Shown here one piece after another: positions 45,053 through 53,665 of a DNA stretch of 64,000 nt. The position numbers were made by a program, and so were the translations under genes. The stretch's first letter is position 1. Every line of letters starts with the position of its first letter. The notes beneath the pieces were generated by a model. That model saw nothing but the letters and a program-made list of their open reading frames with translations, did not search any database and was not told the origin of the DNA. The stretch lies in contig NZ_CP029553.1 in the NCBI RefSeq assembly GCF_003173755.1, forward strand, positions 273,001-337,000. Direction: 5' to 3'. This DNA comes from Methylobacterium terrae. Lineage in GTDB: Bacteria > Pseudomonadota > Alphaproteobacteria > Rhizobiales > Beijerinckiaceae.

Positions 45053-45715
45053 ATGTATAACTGGGATTTCGGCTCGCTCTGGACCTACCGCTGGCTGTTC
45101 GTCCAGGGGCTCGGCGTCACCGTGGCCTTCACGGTCGCGATCGTGGTGATCGGGCTCCTGGTCGGTCTCGCGGCCGGCCTCGCCAAGCTGTCCGGCTTCG
45201 CGCCCCTGCGCTGGCTCAGCAACGCCTATATCGAGGTGTTCCGCTGCACCCCGCTGCTGGTGCAGCTGGTGTGGTTCTACTACGCCCTGCCGATCCTCGC
45301 CGGGATCGAGATCTCGGCGGTCGGCGCCTCGGTGCTGGCGCTGTCGCTCTACGGCGGCTCGTTCTACGCCGAGATCATCCGCGGCGGCATCGTGTCGATC
45401 GACCGCGGGCAGGGCGAGGCGGCCGCGGCGCTCGGCATGACCCCGGCCCAGAGCCTGCGCCGGATCGTGCTGCCCCAGGCGTTGAAGCGCATGGTGCCGC
45501 CGCTGATGAACCAGTCGATCATCCAGTTCAAGAACACCTCGCTCGTCTCGGTGCTGGCGGTACCGGACCTGCTCTACCAGGGCCAGGTCGCGGCCCATGA
45601 CAGCTACCGGCCGCTCGAGATCTACACGCTCGTGGCCGTCCTCTACTTCGCGGCGCTCTACCCGCTCACCTGGATCGTGCGCCGGGGCGAGAAGCGCCTC
45701 GCCACCAGCGATTGA
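45053..45715 (+). CDS. amino acid ABC transporter permease
   Basis: 220-residue HisM/GlnP-type inner-membrane permease with about five transmembrane segments. FRCTPLLVQLVWFYYALP and the EAA loop GEAAAALGMTPAQSLRRIVLPQALKRMVPP, which contacts the ATPase, are diagnostic. Start at ATG 45053 (MYNWDFGSLWTYRWL), 44 bases after the binding-protein gene. A single permease gene serves the transporter, so it presumably works as a homodimer. Confidence 0.94.
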   Translation: MYNWDFGSLWTYRWLFVQGLGVTVAFTVAIVVIGLLVGLAAGLAKLSGFAPLRWLSNAYIEVFRCTPLLVQLVWFYYALPILAGIEISAVGASVLALSLYGGSFYAEIIRGGIVSIDRGQGEAAAALGMTPAQSLRRIVLPQALKRMVPPLMNQSIIQFKNTSLVSVLAVPDLLYQGQVAAHDSYRPLEIYTLVAVLYFAALYPLTWIVRRGEKRLATSD

Positions 45716-45727
45716 GGCTCGACCGCC

Positions 45728-46522
45728 ATGGCAAACGAGACTTCCGGCGAACCGAAGATCGCGATCACCCGCCTCGCCAAGAGCTTCGGCGGGAACGCGG
45801 TGCTCAAGGACGTGTCGCTCACCGTGCCCGCGGGCGGCGTGGTGGCGCTGATCGGGCCGTCGGGCTCCGGCAAGTCGACGCTGCTACGCTGCATCAACCT
45901 CCTGGTGGTGCCGGATGGCGGCGAGGTCCGGGTCGGGGGCGACGCCTTCCGGTTCGGCCCCGGCACGAGGCTGCCGGGCATAAAGGCCCTGGCGCGTTTC
46001 CGCGCCGGGACCGGCATGGTGTTCCAGCACTTCAATCTGTTCCCGCACCTCACCGCGCTCCAGAACATCATGGAGGGGCCGCTCACCGTGAAGCGGATGC
46101 CGAAGGCGCAGGCCGAGGCGCGGGCCCGCGCGCTGCTCGCCAAGGTCGGCCTCGCCGACAAGGCCGAGCAGTATCCGAGCCGGCTGTCGGGCGGGCAGAA
46201 GCAGCGCGTCGCCATCGCCCGCGCCCTCGCCATGGAGCCCGAGGTGATGCTGTTCGACGAGGCGACCTCGGCCCTCGACCCGGAGCTCGTCGGCGAGGTG
46301 CTCGGCGTGATGCGGGCGCTCGCCGCCGACGGCATGACGATGGTGATCGTCACCCACGAGATCGCCTTCGCCCGCGAGGTCGCCGACCGGGTGGTGTTCC
46401 TGCGCGACGGCGTCGTGGTCGAGGAAGGCCCCGCCCGCACCCTGATCGACGCGCCGCGGCACCCCGACACCCGGGCCTTCCTCGCCCATTTCCACCGCCG
46501 CGGCGAGGCGCCGGCGGCATGA
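45728..46522 (+). CDS. amino acid ABC transporter ATP-binding protein
   Basis: 264-residue GlnQ/HisP-type ATPase. Walker A GPSGSGKST, Q-loop MVFQHFNLFPHLT, signature LSGGQKQRVAIARAL, Walker B VMLFDEATSALDPE and H-loop TMVIVTHE are all intact. It starts 12 bases after the permease and overlaps the next gene by 4 bases (ATGA). Energises uptake by the adjacent permease. Confidence 0.96.
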   Translation: MANETSGEPKIAITRLAKSFGGNAVLKDVSLTVPAGGVVALIGPSGSGKSTLLRCINLLVVPDGGEVRVGGDAFRFGPGTRLPGIKALARFRAGTGMVFQHFNLFPHLTALQNIMEGPLTVKRMPKAQAEARARALLAKVGLADKAEQYPSRLSGGQKQRVAIARALAMEPEVMLFDEATSALDPELVGEVLGVMRALAADGMTMVIVTHEIAFAREVADRVVFLRDGVVVEEGPARTLIDAPRHPDTRAFLAHFHRRGEAPAA

Positions 46523-47304
46523 GCGCGGACCCACGCGCCGCCTTGCCGGAGGGTACGGCCGCCCGGGTGACGCTGGTGACGGGGGCGGGCAGCGGCATCG
46601 GCCGGGCCACGGCGCTCGCGCTCGCCGCCCCCGGCCACGGCCTCGTGCTCCACAGCGGCCGCAACGCCGACGGCCTCGCCGCGGTGGCGGCCGCCGCCCG
46701 CGCCCGCGGCGCCACCGTGGCGACCTGGCTCGACGACCTCGCCGACCCGCAGACCGGCCCGCGCGGCGTGGCGCTGGCCTCGGAGGCCTTCGGGCGTCTC
46801 GACGCCGTGGTGGCGGCGGCCGGCAAGGCGCAACGCGGCGGCGCGCTCGCGCTCGAGGCGGGGAGCCTCGCGGACGCGCTCGCGCTCTCGGCCGGGTCGT
46901 TCCTGCACCTCGCCCAGGCCGCCGCGCCGCTGCTGCGGGCGGGCGACGCGCCCCGGATCGTCGCGGTGTCGTCCTACGTCGCCCATCTCACCCGGGCCGA
47001 TCTCGGCCTGTTCGCGGCCTCCGCCGCCGGCCGCGCCGCCCTGGAGGCGCTGGTGCGCAGCCTGTCCCGGGAGCTCGCGCCGGACGGCATCACCGTCAAC
47101 GCCGTGGCGCCGGGCCTGACCGCCAAGGATCCGGGCCGCGGCGGCGCGCTCTCGAGCGAGGCGATCGCGACCCTGGAGGCCGCCATTCCCCTCGGGCGCC
47201 GGGCCGATCCGGCGGAGGTCGCGGCGGTCATCGCCTTCCTGGCCTCGCCGGCCGCCTCCTACGTCACCGGCCAGGTCGTCCACGTCGACGGAGGGCTCAC
47301 GTGA
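46519..47304 (+). CDS. SDR-family protein lacking the catalytic Tyr/Lys
   Basis: 261 residues with a clear SDR fold: cofactor motif TLVTGAGSGIGRATAL, SSYVAH, ITVNAVAPGL and VTGQVVHVDGG. The usual YxxxK active site reads FAASA (F165, A169), and the NNAG motif reads AAAG, so the Tyr, Lys and Asn of the classical catalytic set are all replaced. Only Ser151/152 remains. Either it has lost dehydrogenase activity and binds nucleotide for another reason, or it uses different chemistry. It overlaps the ATPase gene before it and the enolase-superfamily gene after it by 4 bases each, so it is expressed with them. Confidence 0.88.
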   Translation: MSADPRAALPEGTAARVTLVTGAGSGIGRATALALAAPGHGLVLHSGRNADGLAAVAAAARARGATVATWLDDLADPQTGPRGVALASEAFGRLDAVVAAAGKAQRGGALALEAGSLADALALSAGSFLHLAQAAAPLLRAGDAPRIVAVSSYVAHLTRADLGLFAASAAGRAALEALVRSLSRELAPDGITVNAVAPGLTAKDPGRGGALSSEAIATLEAAIPLGRRADPAEVAAVIAFLASPAASYVTGQVVHVDGGLT

Positions 47305-48434
47305 GCTCCGATTCCCTCATCATCGAGAACCTGCGCGTCGTCCTGATCGAGAGCCCGATCAGGATGGCCCGCCGCCAGGGCGTCGGCGACGTCAAGGGCA
47401 GCGTCAAGCGGGTGCTCCTGCGGCTCACCACCCGCGAGGGCGTGGTCGGCTGGGGCGAGGCCGCCCCCTGGGAGGTGTTCACCGGCACCGCCGAGGGCGC
47501 CTTCGCGGCGCTGGACACCTACCTGCGCCCGCTGATCCTCGGCCGCTCGGCGCGCGGCGTGCGGGCGCTCGCCGCCGACCTCGACCGGGCGCTCACCGGC
47601 CACACCGACGCCAAGGCGGCGGTCGAGATGGCGCTGTTCGACATCCTCGGCCACGCCTGCGGGCTCTCGGTGGCGGAACTCCTCGGCGGCCGGGTGCGGG
47701 ACACGATCCCGCTCTCGTTCTCGATCGCCGACCCGGATTTCGAGGCCGACCTCGCCCGCATGCACGCCATGACGGCGACCGGCCACCGCCTGTTCAAGGT
47801 GAAGACCGGGGTGAAGACCCACGCCGAGGACTTGCGCCATCTCGAGGCGATGCGGGCGGCCTTCGGCGAGCGCATCGACCTCAGGGTCGACTACAACCAG
47901 GCCCTCGACCCGTTCGGGGCGCTGCGCACGCTTCGCGACGTCGAGGCCTTCCGGCCGACCTTCATCGAGCAGCCGGTGGCGCGCCGCCACCTCGACGCCA
48001 TGGCGGCGCTCACCGCCGCCCTCGACACACCGATCCTCGCCGACGAGAGCTGCTTCGATGCCGCCGACGCCCTGGAGGTGGTGAAGCGCCGGGCCGCCGA
48101 CGCGGTCTCGGTCAAGCTGATGAAGTGCGGCGGGATGCTGAAGGCGCAGAGCCTGATGGCGATCGCCGACACCGCCGGGCTGCCGGGCTACGGCGGCACC
48201 CTGTGGGAGGGGGGCATCGCGCTCGCCGCCGGCACCCAGATGATCGCCGCGACGCCCGGCATCTCGCTCGGCTGCGAGTTCTACATGCCCCACCACGTGC
48301 TGACCGACGACGTGCTGGAGGCGCGCGTGCCGGTCGAGGGCGGGGAAGTCGTGGTGCCGAAGGGGCCGGGTCTCGGGATCGCGGTGAGCGAGGCGGCGAT
48401 CCGGGGCAACGCGCGGGTGCTGGCGGAGGCGTGA
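47301..48434 (+). CDS. enolase-superfamily enzyme (muconate cycloisomerase/racemase type)
   Basis: 377 residues from a GTG overlapping the SDR stop (GTGA). The MLE-subgroup catalytic set is complete: K166 and K168 in FKVKTG, metal ligands D197 (VDYNQ), E223 (FIEQP) and D248 (LADES), and K272 (SVKLMKCGG). Enzymes of this subgroup do muconate cycloisomerisation, o-succinylbenzoate synthesis or amino-acid racemisation/epimerisation. In an operon with an amino-acid ABC transporter, racemase or epimerase activity on an amino-acid derivative is most plausible (inference). Length and motif order are normal. Confidence 0.9.
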   Translation: MSSDSLIIENLRVVLIESPIRMARRQGVGDVKGSVKRVLLRLTTREGVVGWGEAAPWEVFTGTAEGAFAALDTYLRPLILGRSARGVRALAADLDRALTGHTDAKAAVEMALFDILGHACGLSVAELLGGRVRDTIPLSFSIADPDFEADLARMHAMTATGHRLFKVKTGVKTHAEDLRHLEAMRAAFGERIDLRVDYNQALDPFGALRTLRDVEAFRPTFIEQPVARRHLDAMAALTAALDTPILADESCFDAADALEVVKRRAADAVSVKLMKCGGMLKAQSLMAIADTAGLPGYGGTLWEGGIALAAGTQMIAATPGISLGCEFYMPHHVLTDDVLEARVPVEGGEVVVPKGPGLGIAVSEAAIRGNARVLAEA

Positions 48435-48475
48435 GGCGCGAGCCTCCCTCGACGGTTCCGCCAGCTTCCCGGATC

Positions 48476-49717
48476 TCACGCCGCCGCCCGCGGCGCCTGC
48501 GCCACCAGCTCGTCCGCCGGCCCGAAGAACTCGTAGCGGATCCGCGCCGCCGGCACGCCCAGGCGGGCGAGGCCGTGGACGAGGCTCGCGAGGAAGGGCT
48601 TCGGGCCGCAGAGATAGTAGGTCGCCTCCGCGGGCGTGTGGGCGACCAGCCACTCGGGCGTGATGCGGCCGGCGGCGTCGTAGTCCACGCCGGGCCGGTC
48701 CGAACCGAGCGGGACCTCGTAGACGGTGTGCAGGCGGATCGCCGGGCGGCCGGCGGCGAGCTGCCGGGCCTGCGCGGCCATGGCGTGGACCCGGCCGTTC
48801 AGCGCCCCGTGGACGTACCAGGTCGGGCGCTCCGGCGTCTCGGCGTGGATCGTCTCCAGCATGCTCATCATCGGGGTCAGCCCGACGCCGCCGCTCACCA
48901 GCACCACCGGCGAGGCCGCATCGCGGTCGAGCACGAAGTCGCCGGCGGGGGCGGCGGCCTCCAGCACCGTGCCGGGGCGGGCACCATCGTGCAGCCAGGA
49001 CGAGACGAGGCCCGCGGGATGGCCCGGCGTCGCCTCGCGCTTCACGGTGATGCGGTAGGCCCGGCCGTTCGGCGCGCAGGAGACCGAGTAGTTGCGCACC
49101 ACCACGCCGTGGCCCGGCAGGTCGAACCGCAGGCCGAGAAATTGACCCGGCCGGTGAGCCAGCACCGGCCCGCCGTCGACCGGCACCAGCACGAAGGAGC
49201 GGATCGTCGCGCTCTCGGCGTGGACGCTCTCGATGCGGAACTCCCGCCAGCCGGACCAGCCGCCGGGCCGCGCCTCGTGATCGTGGTAGATCGCGGCCTC
49301 GCGATCGATCAGGATGTCGGCCAGGAACCAGTAGGCCTCGCCCCAGGCGGCGCAGATCTCGGGCGTGGCGGCCTCGGCCAGCACGTCCCGGATCGCCCCG
49401 AGCAGCGCCTCGGCGACGGAGCGGTAATGCGCGGGCTGGATCGCCAGGGTGACGTGCTTCTGGGCGATGCGCTCGACCGCGCCGGCGAGCGCGCCGAGGT
49501 CGTCGATGTGGCGCGCATAGGCCAGCACGGCATCGGCGAGCGCCTTGGGCTGGGACCCGGTCGCGCCGTGATGCGACTGGTTGAACAGGTCGCGGATCGC
49601 CGGATCCTCGAACAGGCGCTCGTACATCCGGCGCGTGATCGCCAGCCCGTGGATCTCCAGGGCCGGCACGGTGGCCTTGACGAGGGCGATGGTGGCGGGG
49701 CTCAGCGGGATCGGCAT
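48476..49717 (-). CDS. hmp: flavohemoprotein nitric oxide dioxygenase
   Basis: Converts NO to nitrate using O2 and NAD(P)H, protecting against nitrosative stress. 413 residues. The globin domain has distal Tyr32 and Gln56 and proximal His88 (AQKHVTLAIQPAHY). The FAD domain carries RNYSVSCAP, and the NAD domain SGGVGLTPMMSML and LCGPKPFLASL, ending with the typical RYEFFGPADEL. Divergent from an nsrR-type repressor gene; an NsrR box lies 29 bases upstream of the start, so expression should rise when NO destroys the repressor's iron-sulfur cluster. Confidence 0.97.
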   Translation of the reverse strand: MPIPLSPATIALVKATVPALEIHGLAITRRMYERLFEDPAIRDLFNQSHHGATGSQPKALADAVLAYARHIDDLGALAGAVERIAQKHVTLAIQPAHYRSVAEALLGAIRDVLAEAATPEICAAWGEAYWFLADILIDREAAIYHDHEARPGGWSGWREFRIESVHAESATIRSFVLVPVDGGPVLAHRPGQFLGLRFDLPGHGVVVRNYSVSCAPNGRAYRITVKREATPGHPAGLVSSWLHDGARPGTVLEAAAPAGDFVLDRDAASPVVLVSGGVGLTPMMSMLETIHAETPERPTWYVHGALNGRVHAMAAQARQLAAGRPAIRLHTVYEVPLGSDRPGVDYDAAGRITPEWLVAHTPAEATYYLCGPKPFLASLVHGLARLGVPAARIRYEFFGPADELVAQAPRAAA

Positions 49718-49745
49718 GGCGCGGCTCGAAGGTCCGTTCGGTTAA

Positions 49746-49768
49746 AAGGTGTATTCAATATGCACCTT
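49746..49768. promoter_or_regulatory. NsrR operator at the hmp promoter
   Basis: A 23-base palindrome, AAGGTGTATT...TATGCACCTT, matching the NsrR consensus AAGNTGNATTT-N-AAATGCATCTT in spacing and most positions. It lies between the divergent hmp and nsrR-like genes, nearer hmp. Confidence 0.8.
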
Positions 49769-49784
49769 ATAGGCCGGCGGATAA

Positions 49785-49807
49785 AAGGTGTATAGGAATT
49801 ACATGTT
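49785..49807. promoter_or_regulatory. second, weaker NsrR operator at the repressor gene
   Basis: AAGGTGTATA followed by the degraded half TTACATGTT, the same 23-base layout with one good half-site. It is 21 bases upstream of the repressor start and probably mediates autoregulation. The left half is identical to that of the hmp-side box through AAGGTGTAT. Confidence 0.6.
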
Positions 49808-49827
49808 ATGAGGCGGGCACGGCTCCC

Positions 49828-50304
49828 ATGCGCCTGACGCGCTACACCGACTACGCCCTGCGCACGCTGCTGTATCTCGGTGCCCAAGACATCGGTGCCC
49901 ATGAGCCGCGGCAGAGCTCGATCGGCGAGATCGCCCGGGCCTACGGCATCTCGGAGAACCACCTGACCAAGGTGGTGCACCAGCTCGGGCGGCTCGGCCT
50001 GGTCCGCACGATCCGCGGCCGCGGCGGCGGCCTGCGCCTCGCCCTGCCGCCCGGCGAGATCGTGGTCGGCGCGGTGGTGCGGCAGATGGAAGAAGATCTC
50101 ACCCTGGTCGAGTGCTTCGGCGCGGGCGCCTGTGCCATCACCCCGGCCTGCCGCCTGCGCGTCGCCCTCGGCGAGGCGCTCGCCGCGTTCCTGACGGTGC
50201 TCGACCGCTACACCCTGGCGGACCTGCTCGCGGGCGGGGCGGCGCCCGACCTGGCGCGGCTCCTCGGCCTGCCGGAGGCGGGGGCCGAGCGGGCGGGACG
50301 CTAG
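49828..50304 (+). CDS. nsrR: NsrR-type Rrf2 family NO-sensing repressor
   Basis: 158 residues. Winged HTH MRLTRYTDYALRTLLYLG and ISENHLTKVVHQLGRLGLVR with the RGRGGGLRLA wing, and three cysteines in ECFGAGACAITPACRL (C-x5-C-x5-C) placed to hold an iron-sulfur cluster that NO attacks. Paired with hmp and two matching operator boxes, the assignment is firm. It is slightly longer at the C-terminus than the E. coli protein. Confidence 0.93.
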   Translation: MRLTRYTDYALRTLLYLGAQDIGAHEPRQSSIGEIARAYGISENHLTKVVHQLGRLGLVRTIRGRGGGLRLALPPGEIVVGAVVRQMEEDLTLVECFGAGACAITPACRLRVALGEALAAFLTVLDRYTLADLLAGGAAPDLARLLGLPEAGAERAGR

Positions 50305-50407
50305 GGACCGCCAGCCCGACGAAGGAGCACGATCGAGGATCGCGTGCACACTCTCCCCGCTGCGCAGGGCCGTCGGGGGGCAATCCCGTTCGGACACAAG
50401 CGCGGGT

Positions 50408-50429
50408 CCCTCTCCCGTGCGGGAGAGGG
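50408..50429. terminator. hairpin between convergent nsrR and udh
   Basis: CCCTCTCCC (50408-50416) pairs perfectly with GGGAGAGGG (50421-50429) over a 4-nt loop. A related GCGGGAGAGGG copy lies near 50482. It sits in the 202-bp gap between converging genes and belongs to the same sequence type as the palindromes at 33365-33580. Confidence 0.5.
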
Positions 50430-50506
50430 GGGCCTGCGCTCCATTCTCGATCCGGAACGTCTCCGGCCAGCCCTGCCCCTTGCGGGAGAGGGTGCATTCC
50501 CCGGCC

Positions 50507-51343
50507 TCAGCCCCTCGCCCGCCCCGGCCGGTTCTCCTCCGGCGTGTAGTCGATCGTCGTGAAGCTGCCGCCCTGGAGGGTGCGGGCGACCGGGTCGAGG
50601 GGGTTCTCCTGCGCCAGGATCTCCTCGGCCCAATCCTCCGCCGACTGGGTCGGCCGGTAGCCGATCGCCGCCGCGGCGGCACTGTTGTCCCAGTAGCTGC
50701 GCGGGTTGTTCGACGCGCCCCAGACCGCGACGTAGCCGGGGATCGGCGCCGCGATACTGCGCAGCACGAGCTGGGCGAGGTCGTCGTGGCCGAGCCAGGT
50801 CGAGAGGTGGCGGAACTCGGTCGGGCGCGGCAGCGCGCTGCCGATGCGCAACGCCACCCCCTCGATGCCGTGCCGGTCCCAGTACATCTGGCCCATCAGC
50901 TCGCCCCAGGCCTTGCTGAGGCCGTAGGCGCCGTCCGGCCGGAACGGCGCCGCGGCGTCGAGCCGCTCGGTCACCTTGTGCATGCCGAAGGCGTGGTTGG
51001 AACTGGCGAACACCACCCGGCGAAGGCCGTGACGGCGGGCGCCCTCGTAGACCGCGTGCAGGGCGATGAGGTTGTTCTCGATCACCTCCGGCAGCGGCTT
51101 CTCCACGCTGGTGCCGGCGAGGTGCACCAGCACCTCGGTCCCCTCGAGCAGCCGGTCGACGGCCCCGGGGTCGCGCAGGTCGCCGGTCGTCACGGTCTCG
51201 GATTCCGAGAGCGGCGTCAGCGCCGTCGGTCCCCCGCCCGAGCGCAGAACGCAGCCGGCGGCGACGAGCCGCGGCCGCAGCACCGCCCCGACCTGCCCGC
51301 CCGCCCCCGACAGGGCGACCCGGATCCCCGCTGCCTCGCTCAT
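50507..51343 (-). CDS. udh: uronate dehydrogenase
   Basis: NAD-dependent oxidation of galacturonate or glucuronate to the aldaro-lactone. 278 residues, extended SDR. Distinctive matches to known uronate dehydrogenases: SGAGGQVGAVLRPRL at the cofactor site, VVFASSNHAFGMH, PDGAYGLSKAWGELMGQMYW with the catalytic Tyr and Lys, ALRIGSALPRP, LSTWLGHDDLAQLV and AVWGASNNPRSYWDNS. It lies next to a GntR regulator on the same strand, and across from an MFS transporter and an SMP-30 lactonase, together a uronate catabolic cluster. Confidence 0.9.
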   Translation of the reverse strand: MSEAAGIRVALSGAGGQVGAVLRPRLVAAGCVLRSGGGPTALTPLSESETVTTGDLRDPGAVDRLLEGTEVLVHLAGTSVEKPLPEVIENNLIALHAVYEGARRHGLRRVVFASSNHAFGMHKVTERLDAAAPFRPDGAYGLSKAWGELMGQMYWDRHGIEGVALRIGSALPRPTEFRHLSTWLGHDDLAQLVLRSIAAPIPGYVAVWGASNNPRSYWDNSAAAAAIGYRPTQSAEDWAEEILAQENPLDPVARTLQGGSFTTIDYTPEENRPGRARG

Positions 51344-51391
51344 GCTTCCTCCCGTTTCATGGTTCGTGGGTGGGCGCCCCGCCGGGGCGCG

Positions 51392-52084
51392 TCACGCCTC
51401 ATCATCGAGGAGCGACGGTCCGTCGTCGAGGATCGTCGCGACGTGGTGGGACAGGGCGCGGGCGAGCGCCGGCCCGTCCCGGCTCTCCGCCGCCGCCACG
51501 ATCCCCAGATGGCGCTGCGCCGTGTGGGCGAGGTCCGCCGGCCCGGCGATCAGCTTGAAGCGGTGGTTGTGGGTCAGGCAGCGCAGGAGCATCGGCTCCA
51601 GGCTCGGCCACCCGGCCTGCGCGAAGAGCCGGCGGTGGAACTCGCGGTCGGCCTGGGCGAGGGCGTAGGGGTCGCCGGCGGTGGCCGCCGCCTCCATCAG
51701 GCCGAGCTGCACCTCGAGGTCGGTCCGCAAGCTCCCCGATGCGCCGGGAGGCCCCGCGCAGGCCCGGCGGGCGGCGCGGCATTCGAGGTCGCGGCGCAGC
51801 CGCAGCATCTCCACCGCCTCGTCGGGGTTGAGGTCCGAGACCCGGGTGCCGCGATGGCCGGAGCGCTGCACCAGCCCCTCCTCCTGCAGCAGCAGCAGCG
51901 CCTCGCGGATCACCCCCTGGCTGCAGCCGAACCGGCCGGCGAGTTCCAGTTCGAGCAGGGCGGCGCCCGGCGGCGTCTCGCCGAGCATGACGGCCCGGCG
52001 CAACGCGTCGGCCACCTGCACGTGGCGGCGGGCCCGTGACGGAATCGGTACGACGGCGGCGATCATGCCTCCGGCCTCGGTCAT
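51392..52084 (-). CDS. GntR-family (FCD domain) regulator, likely of uronate genes
   Basis: 230 residues from the ATG at 52084, which has AGGGAGGGGGC just upstream; a start seven codons earlier is less likely. HTH: GAALLELELAGRFGCSQGVIREALLLL. The FCD effector domain follows (RLRRDLECRAARRA; ADREFHRRLFAQAG; HNHRFKLIAGP). It is 48 bases upstream of udh on the same strand and divergent from the transporter gene. A perfect 18-bp palindrome in the divergent region (52104-52121) is its probable operator. Presumed inducer: a uronate or its oxidation product. Confidence 0.9.
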   Translation of the reverse strand: MTEAGGMIAAVVPIPSRARRHVQVADALRRAVMLGETPPGAALLELELAGRFGCSQGVIREALLLLQEEGLVQRSGHRGTRVSDLNPDEAVEMLRLRRDLECRAARRACAGPPGASGSLRTDLEVQLGLMEAAATAGDPYALAQADREFHRRLFAQAGWPSLEPMLLRCLTHNHRFKLIAGPADLAHTAQRHLGIVAAAESRDGPALARALSHHVATILDDGPSLLDDEA

Positions 52085-52103
52085 GCCCCCTCCCTTGTCA
52101 AGC

Positions 52104-52121
52104 ATTATCGATATCGATAAT
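52104..52121. promoter_or_regulatory. perfect 18-bp palindrome, candidate GntR operator
   Basis: ATTATCGATATCGATAAT is self-complementary across all 18 bases. It lies 20 bases before the regulator start and 112 bases before the MFS transporter start, and is AT-rich against its surroundings. Placement and symmetry fit a dimeric regulator controlling both directions. Confidence 0.65.
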
Positions 52122-52232
52122 CACCGCAAAGCTCGCCGCGACCGCCCCCGGCACCAAGACCGGGACCGCGCAGGGCATTGATTCTGCATTGTTTCCGGCC
52201 CGGCCGGCAATGCCCCACGGGAGGGACACGCG

Positions 52233-53567
52233 ATGGGGAAGGTGAGCGGCCTGCGAACGCAAACCAGGAAGGTGAGCGGCCTGCGAACGCAAGCCGGCAA
52301 GCCGAGCGGCCTGCGGTGGCGCATCCTGGCGCTCGTCGGGCTCGGCACGGTCGTCAACTACATCGACCGCAACACGCTCGGCGTGCTGGCGCCGGTGCTG
52401 AAGGACCAACTCGGCGTCTCGACCGAGCAGTACTCGTTCATCGTCGCGGCGTTCCAGATCTCCTACGGGGTGATGCAGCCGGCGGCGGGCTTCCTCACCG
52501 ACCTGATCGGCCTGCGCACCGGCTACTGCCTGTTCGCGCTCGTCTGGGGTTCGGCCTGCGCGCTGCACGCGCTCGCCGGCAACTGGCAGGCGATGGCGGC
52601 GTTCCGGGGCCTGCTCGGCCTCGGCGAGGCGGCGGCGATCCCCTCGGCGGTGAAGACCTCGACCCTGTGGTTCCCGCCCCGGGAGCGCTCGATCGCCACC
52701 GGCTGGTTCAACACCGGCTCGTCGGTCGGCGCGATGATCGCGCCGCCGCTCGTCGTGTGGCTGTCGCTGACCTGGAGCTGGCAGGTCGCCTTCGTGGTCA
52801 CCGGCCTCATGTCGGTCGGCGTCGCCGCCCTGTGGTGGCTGCTCTACCGCGATCCGCACGACCATCCCGGCCTCGGCGAGGCGGAGCGGGCGCATATCGG
52901 CACCGACGCGCCGCGGGCGGTGCTGGCGAAGCCCTCCGTCGGGGCGGTGGTCGGCCGGCGGCAGTTCTGGGGCATCGCGGTCGCGCGCTTCCTCACCGAG
53001 CCGGCCTGGCAGACCTTCAGCTACTGGATCCCGCTCTACATGGTCAGCGCGCGGGGCATGGACATCAAGCAGTTCGCGCTGTTCGCCTGGCTGCCGTTCC
53101 TCGCCGCCGATCTCGGCTGCGTGCTCAGCGGCTACCTCTCGCCCTACCTCGCCCGGCGCTTCCGGATCTCGCTCGCCAATTCCCGCATCGCCGGCATCGG
53201 CATCGGCGCCGTCTGCATGGTCGGCCCGGGGCTGATCGGCCTCGCCTCGAGCCCGTTCGCGGCGATCTGCCTGTTCTCGCTCGGCGCCTTCGCCCACCAG
53301 GTGCTGTCGAGCCTGCTCTACGCGGTCGTCACCGACAATTTCGCGCCGCACGAGGTCGCCACGGCGACGGGCTTCTGCGGCATGGCGGGCTATCTCGGCG
53401 GCACCCTGTTCTCGCTGCTGATCGGGCAGCTCGCCGGGCGCATCGGCTTCGAGCCGCTCTTCGCCTGCCTCACCGTCTTCGACCTCGTGGCGCTGCTCGT
53501 GGTCTGGCTGGTGCTGGGCGAGCGCCGGCGGGGGCGGCCGCTGCCGGCGGGCGCTGCGGCGCACTGA
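52233..53567 (+). CDS. MFS transporter of the anion:cation symporter (hexuronate) family
   Basis: 444 residues, twelve hydrophobic segments. ALVGLGTVVNYIDRNTLGVL and QPAAGFLTDLIGLRTGY are typical of the ExuT/GudP group that imports hexuronates and aldarates with protons. FRGLLGLGEAAAIPSAVKT is the usual fifth-helix motif. ATG at 52233 has GGGAGGG upstream. The first ~27 residues are made of a tandem octapeptide-containing repeat (KVSGLRTQ twice, then KPSGLR), which is unusual for the family. Followed by an SMP-30 lactonase gene, divergent from the GntR regulator. Confidence 0.9.
   Translation: MGKVSGLRTQTRKVSGLRTQAGKPSGLRWRILALVGLGTVVNYIDRNTLGVLAPVLKDQLGVSTEQYSFIVAAFQISYGVMQPAAGFLTDLIGLRTGYCLFALVWGSACALHALAGNWQAMAAFRGLLGLGEAAAIPSAVKTSTLWFPPRERSIATGWFNTGSSVGAMIAPPLVVWLSLTWSWQVAFVVTGLMSVGVAALWWLLYRDPHDHPGLGEAERAHIGTDAPRAVLAKPSVGAVVGRRQFWGIAVARFLTEPAWQTFSYWIPLYMVSARGMDIKQFALFAWLPFLAADLGCVLSGYLSPYLARRFRISLANSRIAGIGIGAVCMVGPGLIGLASSPFAAICLFSLGAFAHQVLSSLLYAVVTDNFAPHEVATATGFCGMAGYLGGTLFSLLIGQLAGRIGFEPLFACLTVFDLVALLVVWLVLGERRRGRPLPAGAAAH
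52239..52316 (+). repeat. 30-bp tandem repeat at the start of the MFS gene
   Basis: Two full 30-bp units (52239-52268, 52269-52298) differ at three bases, and a partial third continues to 52316. Because 30 is a multiple of three, each unit adds ten residues to the cytoplasmic N-terminus. A possible site of length variation. Confidence 0.8.
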
Positions 53568-53665
53568 GTCGGCGCCCGGCAACACCCGCCCGAGGAACGC
53601 CTTGCATCCCGCGCGGCGGGCCGCGAAGGTCCGCCGCGAGAAGAACCATCAGGAGGACAAAGCCC

